Below are positions 46,044-54,213 of a stretch of 64,000 nt of DNA, piece after piece. The stretch's first letter is position 1. Each line of letters opens with the position of its first letter. The notes beneath the pieces were generated by a model. That model searched no databases, was not told the DNA's origin, and saw nothing but the letters and a program-made list of their open reading frames with translations. The position numbers were made by a program, and so were the translations under genes. Source of the DNA: Sphingobium sp. EP60837 (GTDB lineage: Bacteria; Pseudomonadota; Alphaproteobacteria; Sphingomonadales; Sphingomonadaceae); contig NZ_CP015986.1 in NCBI RefSeq assembly GCF_001658005.1, positions 930,001 through 994,000 of the forward strand, in the 5' to 3' direction.

Positions 46044-46213
46044 AGGCGCGAGCGGCCGCGCGTCCAATGCGAAGTCATGGTTAACAAAATGCTGTTCCGG
46101 GATGGGACAGGTCGTGCTGCGCGCCCCCGGCTGACTCAACAATCGCAGGACGATGAATATAGGTGCAGAAATGCTTCAACTCCGGCGAGACAAACTCTAA
46201 GCCTGTTGCACGC

Positions 46214-47689
46214 ATGACCGTGGCCGCCATCCTGCTCCGACCGATTGCCGTCCTATTGGGCGGCGCGGCGCTTCTTGCAGGCTGCTCGCAGGAGGCAAGC
46301 GGACCAGTGGCGGTCAGCGTCATAGGATCGCCAGCCGATCTCGACAAACCGCTGGAGAATCTGCCGGATCCTGGCGCCAAGCTGATCCTGGAGGCGACGG
46401 CTCAGGGATTGGTGGCGTTCGACGCAGCCGGCGAAATTTTACCCGCCCTGGCGCAGCGCTGGATCGTCGAGGATGAGGGGCGCAGCTACATCTTTCGGCT
46501 GCGCCGCGCCAATTGGCCGGATGGAGAAAAGGTTACGGCGGTCGATGTTTCACGGCTGTTGATGGCCCGGATTGAATCGGTGCGGCGGTTGGATCCGGAA
46601 GGGCCGCTCGATGCAGTGGAGGCCGTGGTGCCGATGACCGGGGAAGTGATAGAAATTCGGCTGGCCGCCCCCCGCCCATATCTGTTGCAGATGCTGGCGC
46701 AGCCGCAAATGGCGCTGCTATCACGCGAAGGCGGGACAGGTCCGTACCGTCGCGAACGCTGGGGAAAGGCGCTCATTCTCAGCCCTGTGGACCGGGTTGG
46801 CAGTGGCGAGGATGAGCCGCCGGCGCAGCCTGGGGAAACACGTATCTTGCGGGCGGAGAGGGCTGCGCTGGCGATCATCCGCTTCCGTGAGGGCAAGGCC
46901 GCCATGGTGCTCGGCGGCCGCTTTGCCGACCTGCCGCTGCTGGTGCCGGCAGGGGTCGATCGTGATGCGGTGCGGATCGATCCCGTACAGGGGCTGCTCG
47001 GGCTGGCGGTTACGGGCAAAGGTAAGTTGCTGGACGATGATGGTGTGCGGCGCGCGATCAACATGGCCATCGACCGCACTCAGTTGCCGGTGTTGTTCCC
47101 GCTAGGCGGCTGGGCGATCACCGAACAGATCGTGCCCAGCCAGCTCGACCTGCCGGGGCCGCCCACGCAACCTGACTGGTCGGATAGGAGGATGGACGAA
47201 CGGCTGGCGCAGGCGGCCGCAGCGGTGGCGCGGTGGCGCAGCGACAATGGCGATCCGCCTGTGTTGCGTGTCGCCCTGCCCGAGGGCCCAGGCGCAACGG
47301 CATTGTTCGGCCTGATCCGGCATGATTTGCGCAGGATCGGCCTGCAAGTCGAGCGGGTGGCGAAGAAGGGTGAGGCCGATCTCCGCCTGATCGACGAGGT
47401 TGCTGCCTATGACAGCGCACTTTGGTATCTGGGGCGGATCGGCTGTGCGCGGAAGGTTCATTGTTCAGCTGAGGCCGATACCCAGTTGCAGGCCGCGAGC
47501 CTGGCCAGCAGCCTGCCCGAACGGATGGCGCGGATAGCCCAGGCCGAGGCGCTGATGCAGGCGCATAATGGCTATATCGCGCTGGGCACGCCTGTGCGCT
47601 GGTCACTTGTGACCCGGCGCCTGAACGGATTCATGGCCTCTCCCCGCGCCCGGCACCCATTGAACCATCTGTTGCGCAGCACCAACTAG
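46214..47689 (+). CDS. ABC transporter substrate-binding lipoprotein, family 5 (orphan)
   Basis: A 491-residue solute-binding protein of the DppA/OppA class. A signal peptide ends in a lipobox (AALLAGC, Cys24). The body shows the family-5 pattern LEATAQGLVAFDAAGEILPA, LAQRWIVEDEGRSYIFRLRR, WPDGEKVTAVDVSRLL, and GVRRAINMAIDRTQLPVLFP. No permease or ATPase genes are adjacent, so it may serve a transporter encoded elsewhere or have another role. The ATG at 46214 is preferred over an upstream frame extension. Confidence 0.85.
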   Translation: MTVAAILLRPIAVLLGGAALLAGCSQEASGPVAVSVIGSPADLDKPLENLPDPGAKLILEATAQGLVAFDAAGEILPALAQRWIVEDEGRSYIFRLRRANWPDGEKVTAVDVSRLLMARIESVRRLDPEGPLDAVEAVVPMTGEVIEIRLAAPRPYLLQMLAQPQMALLSREGGTGPYRRERWGKALILSPVDRVGSGEDEPPAQPGETRILRAERAALAIIRFREGKAAMVLGGRFADLPLLVPAGVDRDAVRIDPVQGLLGLAVTGKGKLLDDDGVRRAINMAIDRTQLPVLFPLGGWAITEQIVPSQLDLPGPPTQPDWSDRRMDERLAQAAAAVARWRSDNGDPPVLRVALPEGPGATALFGLIRHDLRRIGLQVERVAKKGEADLRLIDEVAAYDSALWYLGRIGCARKVHCSAEADTQLQAASLASSLPERMARIAQAEALMQAHNGYIALGTPVRWSLVTRRLNGFMASPRARHPLNHLLRSTN

Positions 47690-47708
47690 GCTCCATTGGA
47701 GGAGCAGA

Positions 47709-48131
47709 ATGGCGTTTTCGCAAGACCAGTTCGATCGCATGGTACGTGATATGCCGGGCTTTAGCCGTGATCCCGCCTCGATCCGGCGGCGGATAGAGGC
47801 GATGGAGGCGATGCTGGAGGGGCTGTTCGTCATCCCCGGCACCAACCGGCGCGTGGGGCTGGACAGCCTGGTCGGGCTGATCCCGGTGGTGGGCGATTTG
47901 GCGACCGCCGCGATGGGCGCGTGGATCGTTTGGGAAGCACGCAATCTGGGCATGCCGAAATGGCAATTGGCGCGCATGGCCGCGAATGTCGGGTTCGACA
48001 CGCTGGTGGGGGCGATCCCCCTTGCAGGCGATGTGTTCGACTTCCTTTTCAAGTCCAATACGAAGAATCTGCGGATCATTCGGAGGCATCTGGACAAGCA
48101 TCATCCATCGACCGTCACGATCGAGGGTTAG
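47709..48131 (+). CDS. DUF4112 membrane protein
   Basis: A 140-residue protein with the DUF4112 pattern: LEGLFVIPGTNRRVGLDSLV, GLIPVVGDLATAAMGAWIVW, MAANVGFDTLVGAIPLAGDV and FDFLFKSNTKNLRIIRRHL. Two hydrophobic segments with the repeated GxIPxxGD motif may lie in the membrane. The function is unknown. It follows the solute-binding protein gene by 19 nt, with GGAGGAG before the ATG. Confidence 0.88.
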   Translation: MAFSQDQFDRMVRDMPGFSRDPASIRRRIEAMEAMLEGLFVIPGTNRRVGLDSLVGLIPVVGDLATAAMGAWIVWEARNLGMPKWQLARMAANVGFDTLVGAIPLAGDVFDFLFKSNTKNLRIIRRHLDKHHPSTVTIEG

Positions 48132-48134
48132 AGA

Positions 48135-48932
48135 CTAATTTGCCGGTGCTTGCGCGTTGGGATCGAGGTTCAGGATCAGCGCGGGGCGGCGGGCCGGAAT
48201 TGGCATAGGCCGTTGCAAGCGGGCAAAGGCCGGACCGGGCTCGATCCGCAGGCGGCTGCTGGCTTTCACGCCGCGCTGCCGGGCGGGGCAGCGGGCGAAT
48301 TCCATCGTGCGGTCCATGCACAGCCAGAGCTCGCTTAGATTTCCGCGCGTGGTTCGGACCAGCATCATCTCCGGTTTGAGAGCGGGGTTCGCATGGGCGA
48401 AGGCGGCGGCGAACTGTCCTGCGGTCAGCGTGTCGCGGCGCGCGAGCGCGTTCATATCGGGATAGCGGATCGAGTCGTAAAGGGCGCGGGCTAGGTTGAA
48501 ATACAGGTCCGGCTTGGTTGTCATGCAGCTCCCATGCTTGGCCCATTCATGCTGGAGCAGCTGGGCGGAGGGCGTCGTGCAGAGATTCTGGCGGATCACC
48601 TGGCGCGAGAGCAGATCGGTGGCGCGGCAGTATTGCGGCCAGTCCTTCCCGACCCCTTCGGGCCACAAACCATGCAGGACAAAGCCGAACCGGCCGTTGC
48701 GGCCGCCGCATTGGAAGACGCTGCTGCTCCCCCGGGCGGTAGCGCAATATTGGGGCGACCAGCTAAGCGCCAGCGTATAGCCGCCGATGGGAAGGAGACG
48801 GCGCGGTTCGCCATTGTCGGGCAGTTCCAGGCGCGGGCGCGGGATCTGCGCGGGCAGGCTGCACCCGGCCGCCTGCGCCAGGGCGGTGCCGGGCGCGGCC
48901 AGCAGCAGGACTGCCGCAAGGGCTTTATGCAA
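48135..48932 (-). CDS. Ribonuclease T2 family protein
   Basis: A 265-residue secreted RNase. The signal peptide (HKALAAVLLLAAPGTALAQA) is followed by YTLALSWSPQYC, the catalytic FVLHGLWPEG (CAS I His) and LLQHEWAKHGSC (CAS II His-Glu-His). Several cysteines suggest disulfides in the periplasm. No ATG fits; the TTG at 48932, 8 nt inside the end of nadC, gives a normal signal peptide. The frame continues upstream antisense-free but within nadC codons, so that part is not coding for this protein. It is probably cotranscribed with nadC. Confidence 0.87.
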   Translation of the reverse strand: MHKALAAVLLLAAPGTALAQAAGCSLPAQIPRPRLELPDNGEPRRLLPIGGYTLALSWSPQYCATARGSSSVFQCGGRNGRFGFVLHGLWPEGVGKDWPQYCRATDLLSRQVIRQNLCTTPSAQLLQHEWAKHGSCMTTKPDLYFNLARALYDSIRYPDMNALARRDTLTAGQFAAAFAHANPALKPEMMLVRTTRGNLSELWLCMDRTMEFARCPARQRGVKASSRLRIEPGPAFARLQRPMPIPARRPALILNLDPNAQAPAN

Positions 48933-49788
48933 AGGCGAAGTCCAGGCCGATGTCGGCGGCGGGCGCGGACTGGGTGAGGCGGCCAACGCTGATATAGGTG
49001 ACGCCGGTTTCCGCCTTGGCGCGGATGGTCTGGAGCGTGACGCCGCCCGATGCTTCGGTCGGCACGCGGCCGCCCACAAGGGTGACCGCACCGCGCAGGG
49101 TGGGCGCGTCCATATTATCGAGCAGGAGGTGCGTAGCTCCGGCGGCAAGCGCCGGTTCGATCTGGTCGATGCGATCGACTTCGACGATGATCCTCTCGAT
49201 CCCGGCGGCGGCGGCGCGGCGGACCGCTTCCTCGACCGATCCGGCGACGGCGACATGATTGTCCTTGATCATCGCCGCGTCCCACAGGCCCATGCGGTGA
49301 TTGGTCGCGCCGCCTTGCCGAGTCGCATATTTCTCAAGCATGCGCAGGCCCGGGATGGTCTTGCGCGTGTCGAGCAGCGTGGCGCCGGTGCCGAGGATGG
49401 CATCGACATAGGCGCGAGTCATGGTGGCGATGCCCGTAAGGTGCTGGACGGTGTTGAGTGCCGACCGCTCGGCCGTAAGCATCGCACGGGCCTTGCCCCG
49501 GATGCGCATGATGTCGGTGCCGGCAGCGACGCTGTCGCCATCCTCTTTCAGCAGCTCGATCTCCACCTGCGGGTCGAGCGCGCGGAAAAAGGCGGCGGCG
49601 ATAGGCAGCCCGGCGAGCGTCACCGCGTCGCGGCTGTCCATCACCCCGTCAAAGATCGCGTCGGCGGGAATCACCGCTTCGCTGGTGACGTCGCGGCCGT
49701 CGGGACCGAGATCCTCGGCCAGGGTGGAGGCGATGAAGGCGTCGAGGTCGAAGCCGGGGAGTGAAAAGACAGGAGAATCAGCGCGCAT
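48925..49788 (-). CDS. nadC: Nicotinate-nucleotide pyrophosphorylase (carboxylating)
   Basis: A 287-residue quinolinate phosphoribosyltransferase in NAD synthesis. Conserved parts are LAEDLGPDGRDVTSEAVIPA, SALNTVQHLTGIATMTRAYV, LDTRKTIPGLRMLEKYATRQ, GGATNHRMGLWDAAMIKDNH and EASGGVTLQTIRAKAETGVT. The ATG at 49788 is used over a GTG 18 nt upstream. It is separated from nadA by one plus-strand gene; nadB is not seen. Confidence 0.96.
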   Translation of the reverse strand: MRADSPVFSLPGFDLDAFIASTLAEDLGPDGRDVTSEAVIPADAIFDGVMDSRDAVTLAGLPIAAAFFRALDPQVEIELLKEDGDSVAAGTDIMRIRGKARAMLTAERSALNTVQHLTGIATMTRAYVDAILGTGATLLDTRKTIPGLRMLEKYATRQGGATNHRMGLWDAAMIKDNHVAVAGSVEEAVRRAAAAGIERIIVEVDRIDQIEPALAAGATHLLLDNMDAPTLRGAVTLVGGRVPTEASGGVTLQTIRAKAETGVTYISVGRLTQSAPAADIGLDFAFA

Positions 49789-49876
49789 GGCCGAGCGATG
49801 TGGCACAGTCGCCGGGCGGTTGACAGTCCCTCTGAGTGGGTCGAGGCTAAGTCCGGACGATCAGCGGAGACCCGGC

Positions 49877-50362
49877 ATGAGCGAGGAACCCGAATCTATC
49901 CGCGAAATTACCATCACCCGCCTGATCGATGCCCCTGCCCATCTGGTCTTCGCGGCTCATGCCGATCCGGTGCATGTAAAACGCTGGTTCGGTCCGGTCG
50001 GCTGGCCGCTCAGCACATGCGAGATGGATTTCCGGGTGCGCGGGCACTTCCGGTTCCAGATGACGAGCGACAAGGGCGAATTGGGGCCGCCCTTTGGCGG
50101 GACCTATCTGGAGATCGTGCCCAACCAGCGCATCCGCTACGACAACAGCTTCGAGGCGCCCGGATCGCCGGTGATGGTGACGACGGTCAGCTTGGCCGAG
50201 GATGCTGAAGGGCGCACGCTGCTGACGCATCATACCGTCTTTGAAAGCAAGGCGATGCGGGACGATTATCTGGGTCAGGGGTTCGAGGCTGGGACGAATT
50301 CCGGGCTGGATCAGCTGGAAGAAGTGGTACGCGAGATGGTGGCGGAGACGGGCGGGGGCTGA
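49877..50362 (+). CDS. SRPBCC (AHSA1-like) domain protein
   Basis: A 161-residue protein of the START/AHSA1 fold: EITITRLIDAPAHLVFAAHA, DPVHVKRWFGPVGWPLSTCE, FRVRGHFRFQMTSDKGE, GGTYLEIVPNQRIRYDNSFE and LDQLEEVV. Members bind hydrophobic ligands or, as with Aha1, stimulate chaperones; here the role is unknown. It lies between nadC and nadA on the opposite strand. Confidence 0.88.
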   Translation: MSEEPESIREITITRLIDAPAHLVFAAHADPVHVKRWFGPVGWPLSTCEMDFRVRGHFRFQMTSDKGELGPPFGGTYLEIVPNQRIRYDNSFEAPGSPVMVTTVSLAEDAEGRTLLTHHTVFESKAMRDDYLGQGFEAGTNSGLDQLEEVVREMVAETGGG

Positions 50363-50380
50363 CCCCGCCCTTCCGCCCGA

Positions 50381-51367
50381 TCAGCGGTTGCCGACGTCGC
50401 CTTTCCCTATCGTACCGCTCGCCATTTCAAGCATGCGGTCGAGGCTTTTCTTGGCGGCGAGGCGGAGTTGCTCATCCATTTCGATACGCGGCTGTAGGTC
50501 GCGCAGCGCCAGGTAGAGCTTCTCCATCGTGTTGAGCGCCATATAGGGACAGACATTGCAGTTGCAGTTGCCGTCCGCGCCCGGCGCACCAATGAAGGTC
50601 TTTTCGGGAACCGCCTTCTCCATCTGGTGGATGATGTGCGGTTCGGTGGCGACGATCAACGTGTCGCCGGTCATCGTCTTGGCATATTGCAGGATGCCGC
50701 TGGTCGAGCCGACATAATCGGCATGGTCGACGATGTAGGGCGGGCATTCCGGGTGCGCGGCGACCGGCGCGTCGGGATGCTGCGCCTTGAGCTTCAGCAG
50801 CTCAGTCTCGCTGAACGCCTCATGGACGATGCAGACGCCGGGCCAGAGCAGCATGTCCCGGTCGAACTTACGCATGAGATAGCCGCCGAGATGCTTGTCC
50901 GGGCCGAAGATGATCTTCTGGTCCTTGGGGATCTGGCTCAGGATCGTTTCCGCCGACGAGGAGGTTACGATGATGTCGGAGAGCGCCTTCACCTCCGCCG
51001 AGCAGTTGATGTAGCTCAAGGCAATGTGATCGGGATGCGCCTCGCGAAACGCCTTAAACTGCGCGGGCGGGCAGCTGTCCTCCAGTGAACAGCCAGCGTC
51101 CATATCGGGCAGGACGACGATCTTTTCGGGAGAAAGAATCTTTGCGGTTTCCGCCATGAAGCGCACGCCGCAGAAGGCGATGACATCCGCGTTGGTTTCC
51201 GCTGCCTTGCGCGACAGTTCCAAGGAGTCGCCGACGAAATCGGACAGGTCCTGAATTTCAGGCTTCTGATAATAGTGACCGAGGATGACGGCGTTGCGTT
51301 CCTTACGCAGCCGGTCGATCTCCGCGCGCAGGTCGATCCCCTGCGGGATTCCGGTGATGGCGTTCAT
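50381..51367 (-). CDS. nadA: Quinolinate synthase
   Basis: A 328-residue iron-sulfur enzyme condensing iminoaspartate with dihydroxyacetone phosphate. Signatures are RNAVILGHYYQKPEIQDLSD, FVGDSLELSRKAAETNADVI, FCGVRFMAETAKIL, MDAGCSLEDSC, and the cluster cysteine in NCNCNVCPYMALNTMEKLYL. The ATG at 51367 has AGGAG 9 nt upstream. L-aspartate oxidase (nadB) is absent from the window, so iminoaspartate must come from an enzyme encoded elsewhere. Confidence 0.97.
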   Translation of the reverse strand: MNAITGIPQGIDLRAEIDRLRKERNAVILGHYYQKPEIQDLSDFVGDSLELSRKAAETNADVIAFCGVRFMAETAKILSPEKIVVLPDMDAGCSLEDSCPPAQFKAFREAHPDHIALSYINCSAEVKALSDIIVTSSSAETILSQIPKDQKIIFGPDKHLGGYLMRKFDRDMLLWPGVCIVHEAFSETELLKLKAQHPDAPVAAHPECPPYIVDHADYVGSTSGILQYAKTMTGDTLIVATEPHIIHQMEKAVPEKTFIGAPGADGNCNCNVCPYMALNTMEKLYLALRDLQPRIEMDEQLRLAAKKSLDRMLEMASGTIGKGDVGNR

Positions 51368-51445
51368 ATCCCTACTCCTCACGGCCCATTGCAGCGCGCC
51401 CCTAGCGGGCGTTGCGCCAATTGGCCAGCATCTGTTGATCCTCGT

Positions 51446-52330
51446 TCAGCGCAGCTGCCACCTGCCATCCCCGATGGCGGCGGCGATACCCCGCCCATCG
51501 AGGTCGATCAAATGTGCGAGGACAGAGCGCCCCGCGGCGGGGTGAAGCCGCGGATCGACGCCCTTGTACATCTCCGCCACCATGTCGGGTATGTGCGAGG
51601 CGCCGTTGCGCTCCAGGAAGCGCACTATCTGTCCCTCGCGCTGCTTGCGGTGCCCCATCATGCCGCGCACCAGCCGCCGGGGATTATCCACGGCATCGCC
51701 ATGGGCGGGATAATAGACGGCATCTTCCCGGTCGAGCAGGCGCTGCATCGAACGCATATAATCGGCCATGTCACCATCGGGCGGCGAGATGACGCTGGTC
51801 GACCAGCCCATGACATGATCGCCGGTGAGCAGCGCGCCCTCCTCCACCAAGGCGAAGCAGAGATGGTTGGAGGTGTGGCCCGGCGTCGCGACGGCTTCGA
51901 GCGTCCAGCCCTCTCCCGCCACCTGTTCGCCATCGCCCAGGATGCGGTCGGGCTGGTAGGTGGCGTCGAACGCGGCGTCGGCGCGGGGACCATCATCTTC
52001 CAGCGTCAGCGGCGCACAGCCGATGATCGGGGCGCCGGTCAGGTCGGCCAGCGGCCGGGCGGCCGGGCTGTGGTCGCGATGCGTGTGAGTGCACAGGATC
52101 GCGCGGACCGGGCGGCCATCTATGGCGGACAACAGGGCGGCGATATGCTCCGCGTCATCGGGGCCCGGATCGATCACCGCCAGGTCCGTGGTGCCCACAA
52201 GATAGGTCTGCGTCCCCGTATAAGTGAAGTGCGACGGGTTGGGCGCGAGCACACGGCCCACGCGCGGCGAAATCTGCCGAAGCGCGCCGGTCGGCATATC
52301 GGGGTCATGAGCGGTGGCCATGCGTCCCAT
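51446..52330 (-). CDS. MBL-fold metallo-hydrolase (LACTB2-like)
   Basis: A 294-residue metallo-beta-lactamase-fold protein. Zinc motif THTHRDHSPAA, further ligands in TPGHTSNHLCFAL and LLTGDHVMGWSTSVI, and a late His in PAHGDAV are present. The C-terminal winged-helix-like region (REGQIVRFLERNGASHIPDM) matches LACTB2-type enzymes, some of which are RNA nucleases. It is a hydrolase of unknown substrate. Internal ATGs allow slightly later starts. Confidence 0.88.
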   Translation of the reverse strand: MGRMATAHDPDMPTGALRQISPRVGRVLAPNPSHFTYTGTQTYLVGTTDLAVIDPGPDDAEHIAALLSAIDGRPVRAILCTHTHRDHSPAARPLADLTGAPIIGCAPLTLEDDGPRADAAFDATYQPDRILGDGEQVAGEGWTLEAVATPGHTSNHLCFALVEEGALLTGDHVMGWSTSVISPPDGDMADYMRSMQRLLDREDAVYYPAHGDAVDNPRRLVRGMMGHRKQREGQIVRFLERNGASHIPDMVAEMYKGVDPRLHPAAGRSVLAHLIDLDGRGIAAAIGDGRWQLR

Positions 52331-52410
52331 GTGCCCATTTCGGGGGGATTTTCAAGGGCGTCGGGATGAGGGGATTCCGTTTGGGACGCGCCTGCCTTAC
52401 TGTCATCCCG

Positions 52411-52477
52411 CCGTTCGCTTCGAGCGAAGTCGAGAAGCATGGGCTTACCGTGTCTTGACTTCGCTCGACACGAACGG
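52411..52477. repeat. Palindromic repeat family A, inverted pair (R7)
   Basis: CCGTTCGCTTCGAGCGAAGT followed by CGAGAAGCAT faces GTCTTGACTTCGCTCGACAC followed by GAACGG. The outer end runs straight into GGAGGTGGAG, the ribosome-binding site of the xerC-like gene. Confidence 0.8.
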
Positions 52478-52494
52478 AGGTGGAGAGCCGAACA

Positions 52495-53382
52495 TTGAAT
52501 GATCTTGTGGAAACATGGCGCTGTCATCTGGCGTTGGATCGGAGGCGCTCGACCCATACGGTGCGCGCCTATGTGGCAACGGCCGAGCGGTTGATCGCTT
52601 TTCTGGGGGAGCATCGCGGGGAAGCGATTACGACGGAGTTGCTGGGGAAGATCGATCAGGCGGATCTGCGCGCTTTCCTGACGGCGCGGCGGATGGACGG
52701 CATCGGCAATGTGTCCGCAGCGCGCGAATTATCGGCGGTGCGTGGCTTCCTGAAGTTCACGGGCGGCGAGGAGGCGCGGGTGCCGCTGCTGAAGGGACCG
52801 AAGGTGAAACGCGGATTGCCCCGGCCCGTGTCACCTGACGAGGCCGTAGCGCTGGCGGAGGATATTGCCGAGACGGCGCGGGAAAAATGGATCGGCGCGC
52901 GCGACTGGGCGGTGCTGCTGCTCCTCTATGGCGCCGGACTGCGAATCGGCGAGGCGATGGGGCTGCTGGGCGATGTACTGCCGCTGGGTGAAACCTTGCA
53001 CGTTACCGGCAAGCGGGGGAAGGCGCGCATCGTGCCTCTGCTGCCCCAGGTGCGAAGCGCGATCGAAACCTATGTAGCGACCTGTCCCTGGCCGATGGAG
53101 CGGGCGGCTCCGTTGTTCAGGGGCACGCGGGGCGGCCCGCTGTCGGCGGCCATCCTGCGCCGAGCGGTGCAAGGCGCGCGGGGACGGCTGGGGCTTTCGG
53201 AGCGGACCACGCCGCATGCGCTCCGGCACAGTTTCGCGACGCATCTGCTGGGGCGCGGGGCGGACCTGCGATCACTGCAGGAATTGCTGGGCCATGCCAG
53301 CCTGTCATCGACGCAGATCTATACGCAGGTGGATGCGGCGCATCTGCTGGATGTGTATCGCAACGCGCATCCGCGGGCTTAG
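52495..53382 (+). CDS. xerC: Tyrosine recombinase XerC
   Basis: A 295-residue tyrosine recombinase. The N-terminal SAM-like core-binding domain (about 1-85, HLALDRRRSTHTVRAYVATA) and the catalytic domain carry the active-site residues: Arg in GAGLRIGEAMGL, Lys in GKRGKARIVPLL, His-x-x-Arg in PHALRHSFATHLLGRG, His in LLGHASLSSTQIY and Tyr in that same stretch. With XerD it resolves chromosome dimers at dif. No insertion or att-like repeats are near, so a Xer role fits better than a phage integrase. The TTG at 52495 has GGAG 9 nt upstream; a GTG at 52480 is possible. Confidence 0.9.
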   Translation: MNDLVETWRCHLALDRRRSTHTVRAYVATAERLIAFLGEHRGEAITTELLGKIDQADLRAFLTARRMDGIGNVSAARELSAVRGFLKFTGGEEARVPLLKGPKVKRGLPRPVSPDEAVALAEDIAETAREKWIGARDWAVLLLLYGAGLRIGEAMGLLGDVLPLGETLHVTGKRGKARIVPLLPQVRSAIETYVATCPWPMERAAPLFRGTRGGPLSAAILRRAVQGARGRLGLSERTTPHALRHSFATHLLGRGADLRSLQELLGHASLSSTQIYTQVDAAHLLDVYRNAHPRA

Positions 53383-53525
53383 AGTATCATGCTAAATCAG
53401 GATCACTCATACGTCCCTTCGCCCTGTTCAAGGCCACTGGTCTCGGTTGACTGTCGAAAGGCTTCCCTATCTTGAAGAAAAGGTAGGGGGCTTCCACAAG
53501 TTCAGCCAGAATAGGGCGCAGGATG

Positions 53526-54125
53526 CTAGCCGCGCGGCTTCCAGGTGAAGAGACGCCAGAGATAGAAGATAACCGCGCCCACGACGCAGGCTGTGGCGAC
53601 TGGCCCTACATATTTGTCGATGTCCCGAAAATTCTGGCCGAGAATATAGCCGGCATAGGCAAGGATGATATTCCAGATCAGCGCGCCACCGGCGGTCCAG
53701 GCGAGGAATTTGAAATGTCCCATCCGGAACAAGCCTGCGGGCAGCGAGATCATGGTGCGGAAAGCGGGCAGGAAGCGGAAAACGAAGACGACCACCTGAC
53801 CATATTTGCCGAATATATGGTCGAGGGCCTCCACATCCCTCCATTCCAGCGTCGCCCAGCGGCCATAGCGATCTACCAGGGGCTTCAGGCGCGCAAAGCC
53901 CAGTATATGTCCGACCAGATACCAGAAATAGTTGCCCACGGTCGTGCCCAGCGTGCCGACAAGCAGCAGCCATTCCATCGCCATGCGGCCCTGCCCTACC
54001 CGGATGCCGCCGATACCCATGATGAGTTCGGACGGAATGGGCGGGAAGACATTTTCGATGACCATCAGGGCGAAGATGCCCCAATAGCCGCCCGCATCGA
54101 TCAGGCGCAGGACCCAGTCTGTCAC
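53526..54125 (-). CDS. DedA family inner-membrane protein
   Basis: A 199-residue DedA/VTT-domain membrane protein with four to five hydrophobic segments. Conserved parts are GIFALMVIENVFPPIPSELI, GTTVGNYFWYLVGHILG and VVVFVFRFLPAFRTMISLPA with GLFRMGHFKFL. DedA proteins take part in lipid recycling (undecaprenyl phosphate or phospholipid flipping) and affect proton gradient and drug tolerance. The specific substrate here is not known. It is transcribed alone. Confidence 0.93.
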   Translation of the reverse strand: MTDWVLRLIDAGGYWGIFALMVIENVFPPIPSELIMGIGGIRVGQGRMAMEWLLLVGTLGTTVGNYFWYLVGHILGFARLKPLVDRYGRWATLEWRDVEALDHIFGKYGQVVVFVFRFLPAFRTMISLPAGLFRMGHFKFLAWTAGGALIWNIILAYAGYILGQNFRDIDKYVGPVATACVVGAVIFYLWRLFTWKPRG

Positions 54126-54129
54126 TTCC

Positions 54130-54208
54130 CGTCATTCCAGCGGTAACTGGAATCTCCTGCGGACACAGCTTGAGACACGAAATACCAGCCTACGCTGAGA
54201 TGACGGTG
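54130..54208. repeat. Extragenic palindromes, family B, inverted pair
   Basis: CGTCATTCCAGCGGTAACTG followed by GAATCTCC (54130-54157) faces an inverted copy, AATACCAGCCTACGCTGAGA TGACGG (54181-54206). They fill the 88-base gap between gshB and the DedA gene, both minus strand. Confidence 0.65.
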
Positions 54209-54213
54209 ACCGT

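Noticed and set aside
48933..49256. N-terminal extension of the RNase T2 frame by 108 codons
   Set aside because: It runs through nadC in another frame; the TTG at 48932 directly precedes a signal peptide, so the extension is not part of the protein.
52495..53382. Phage or island integrase
   Set aside because: No tRNA, att-like direct repeats or phage genes adjoin; sequence and size fit chromosomal XerC.
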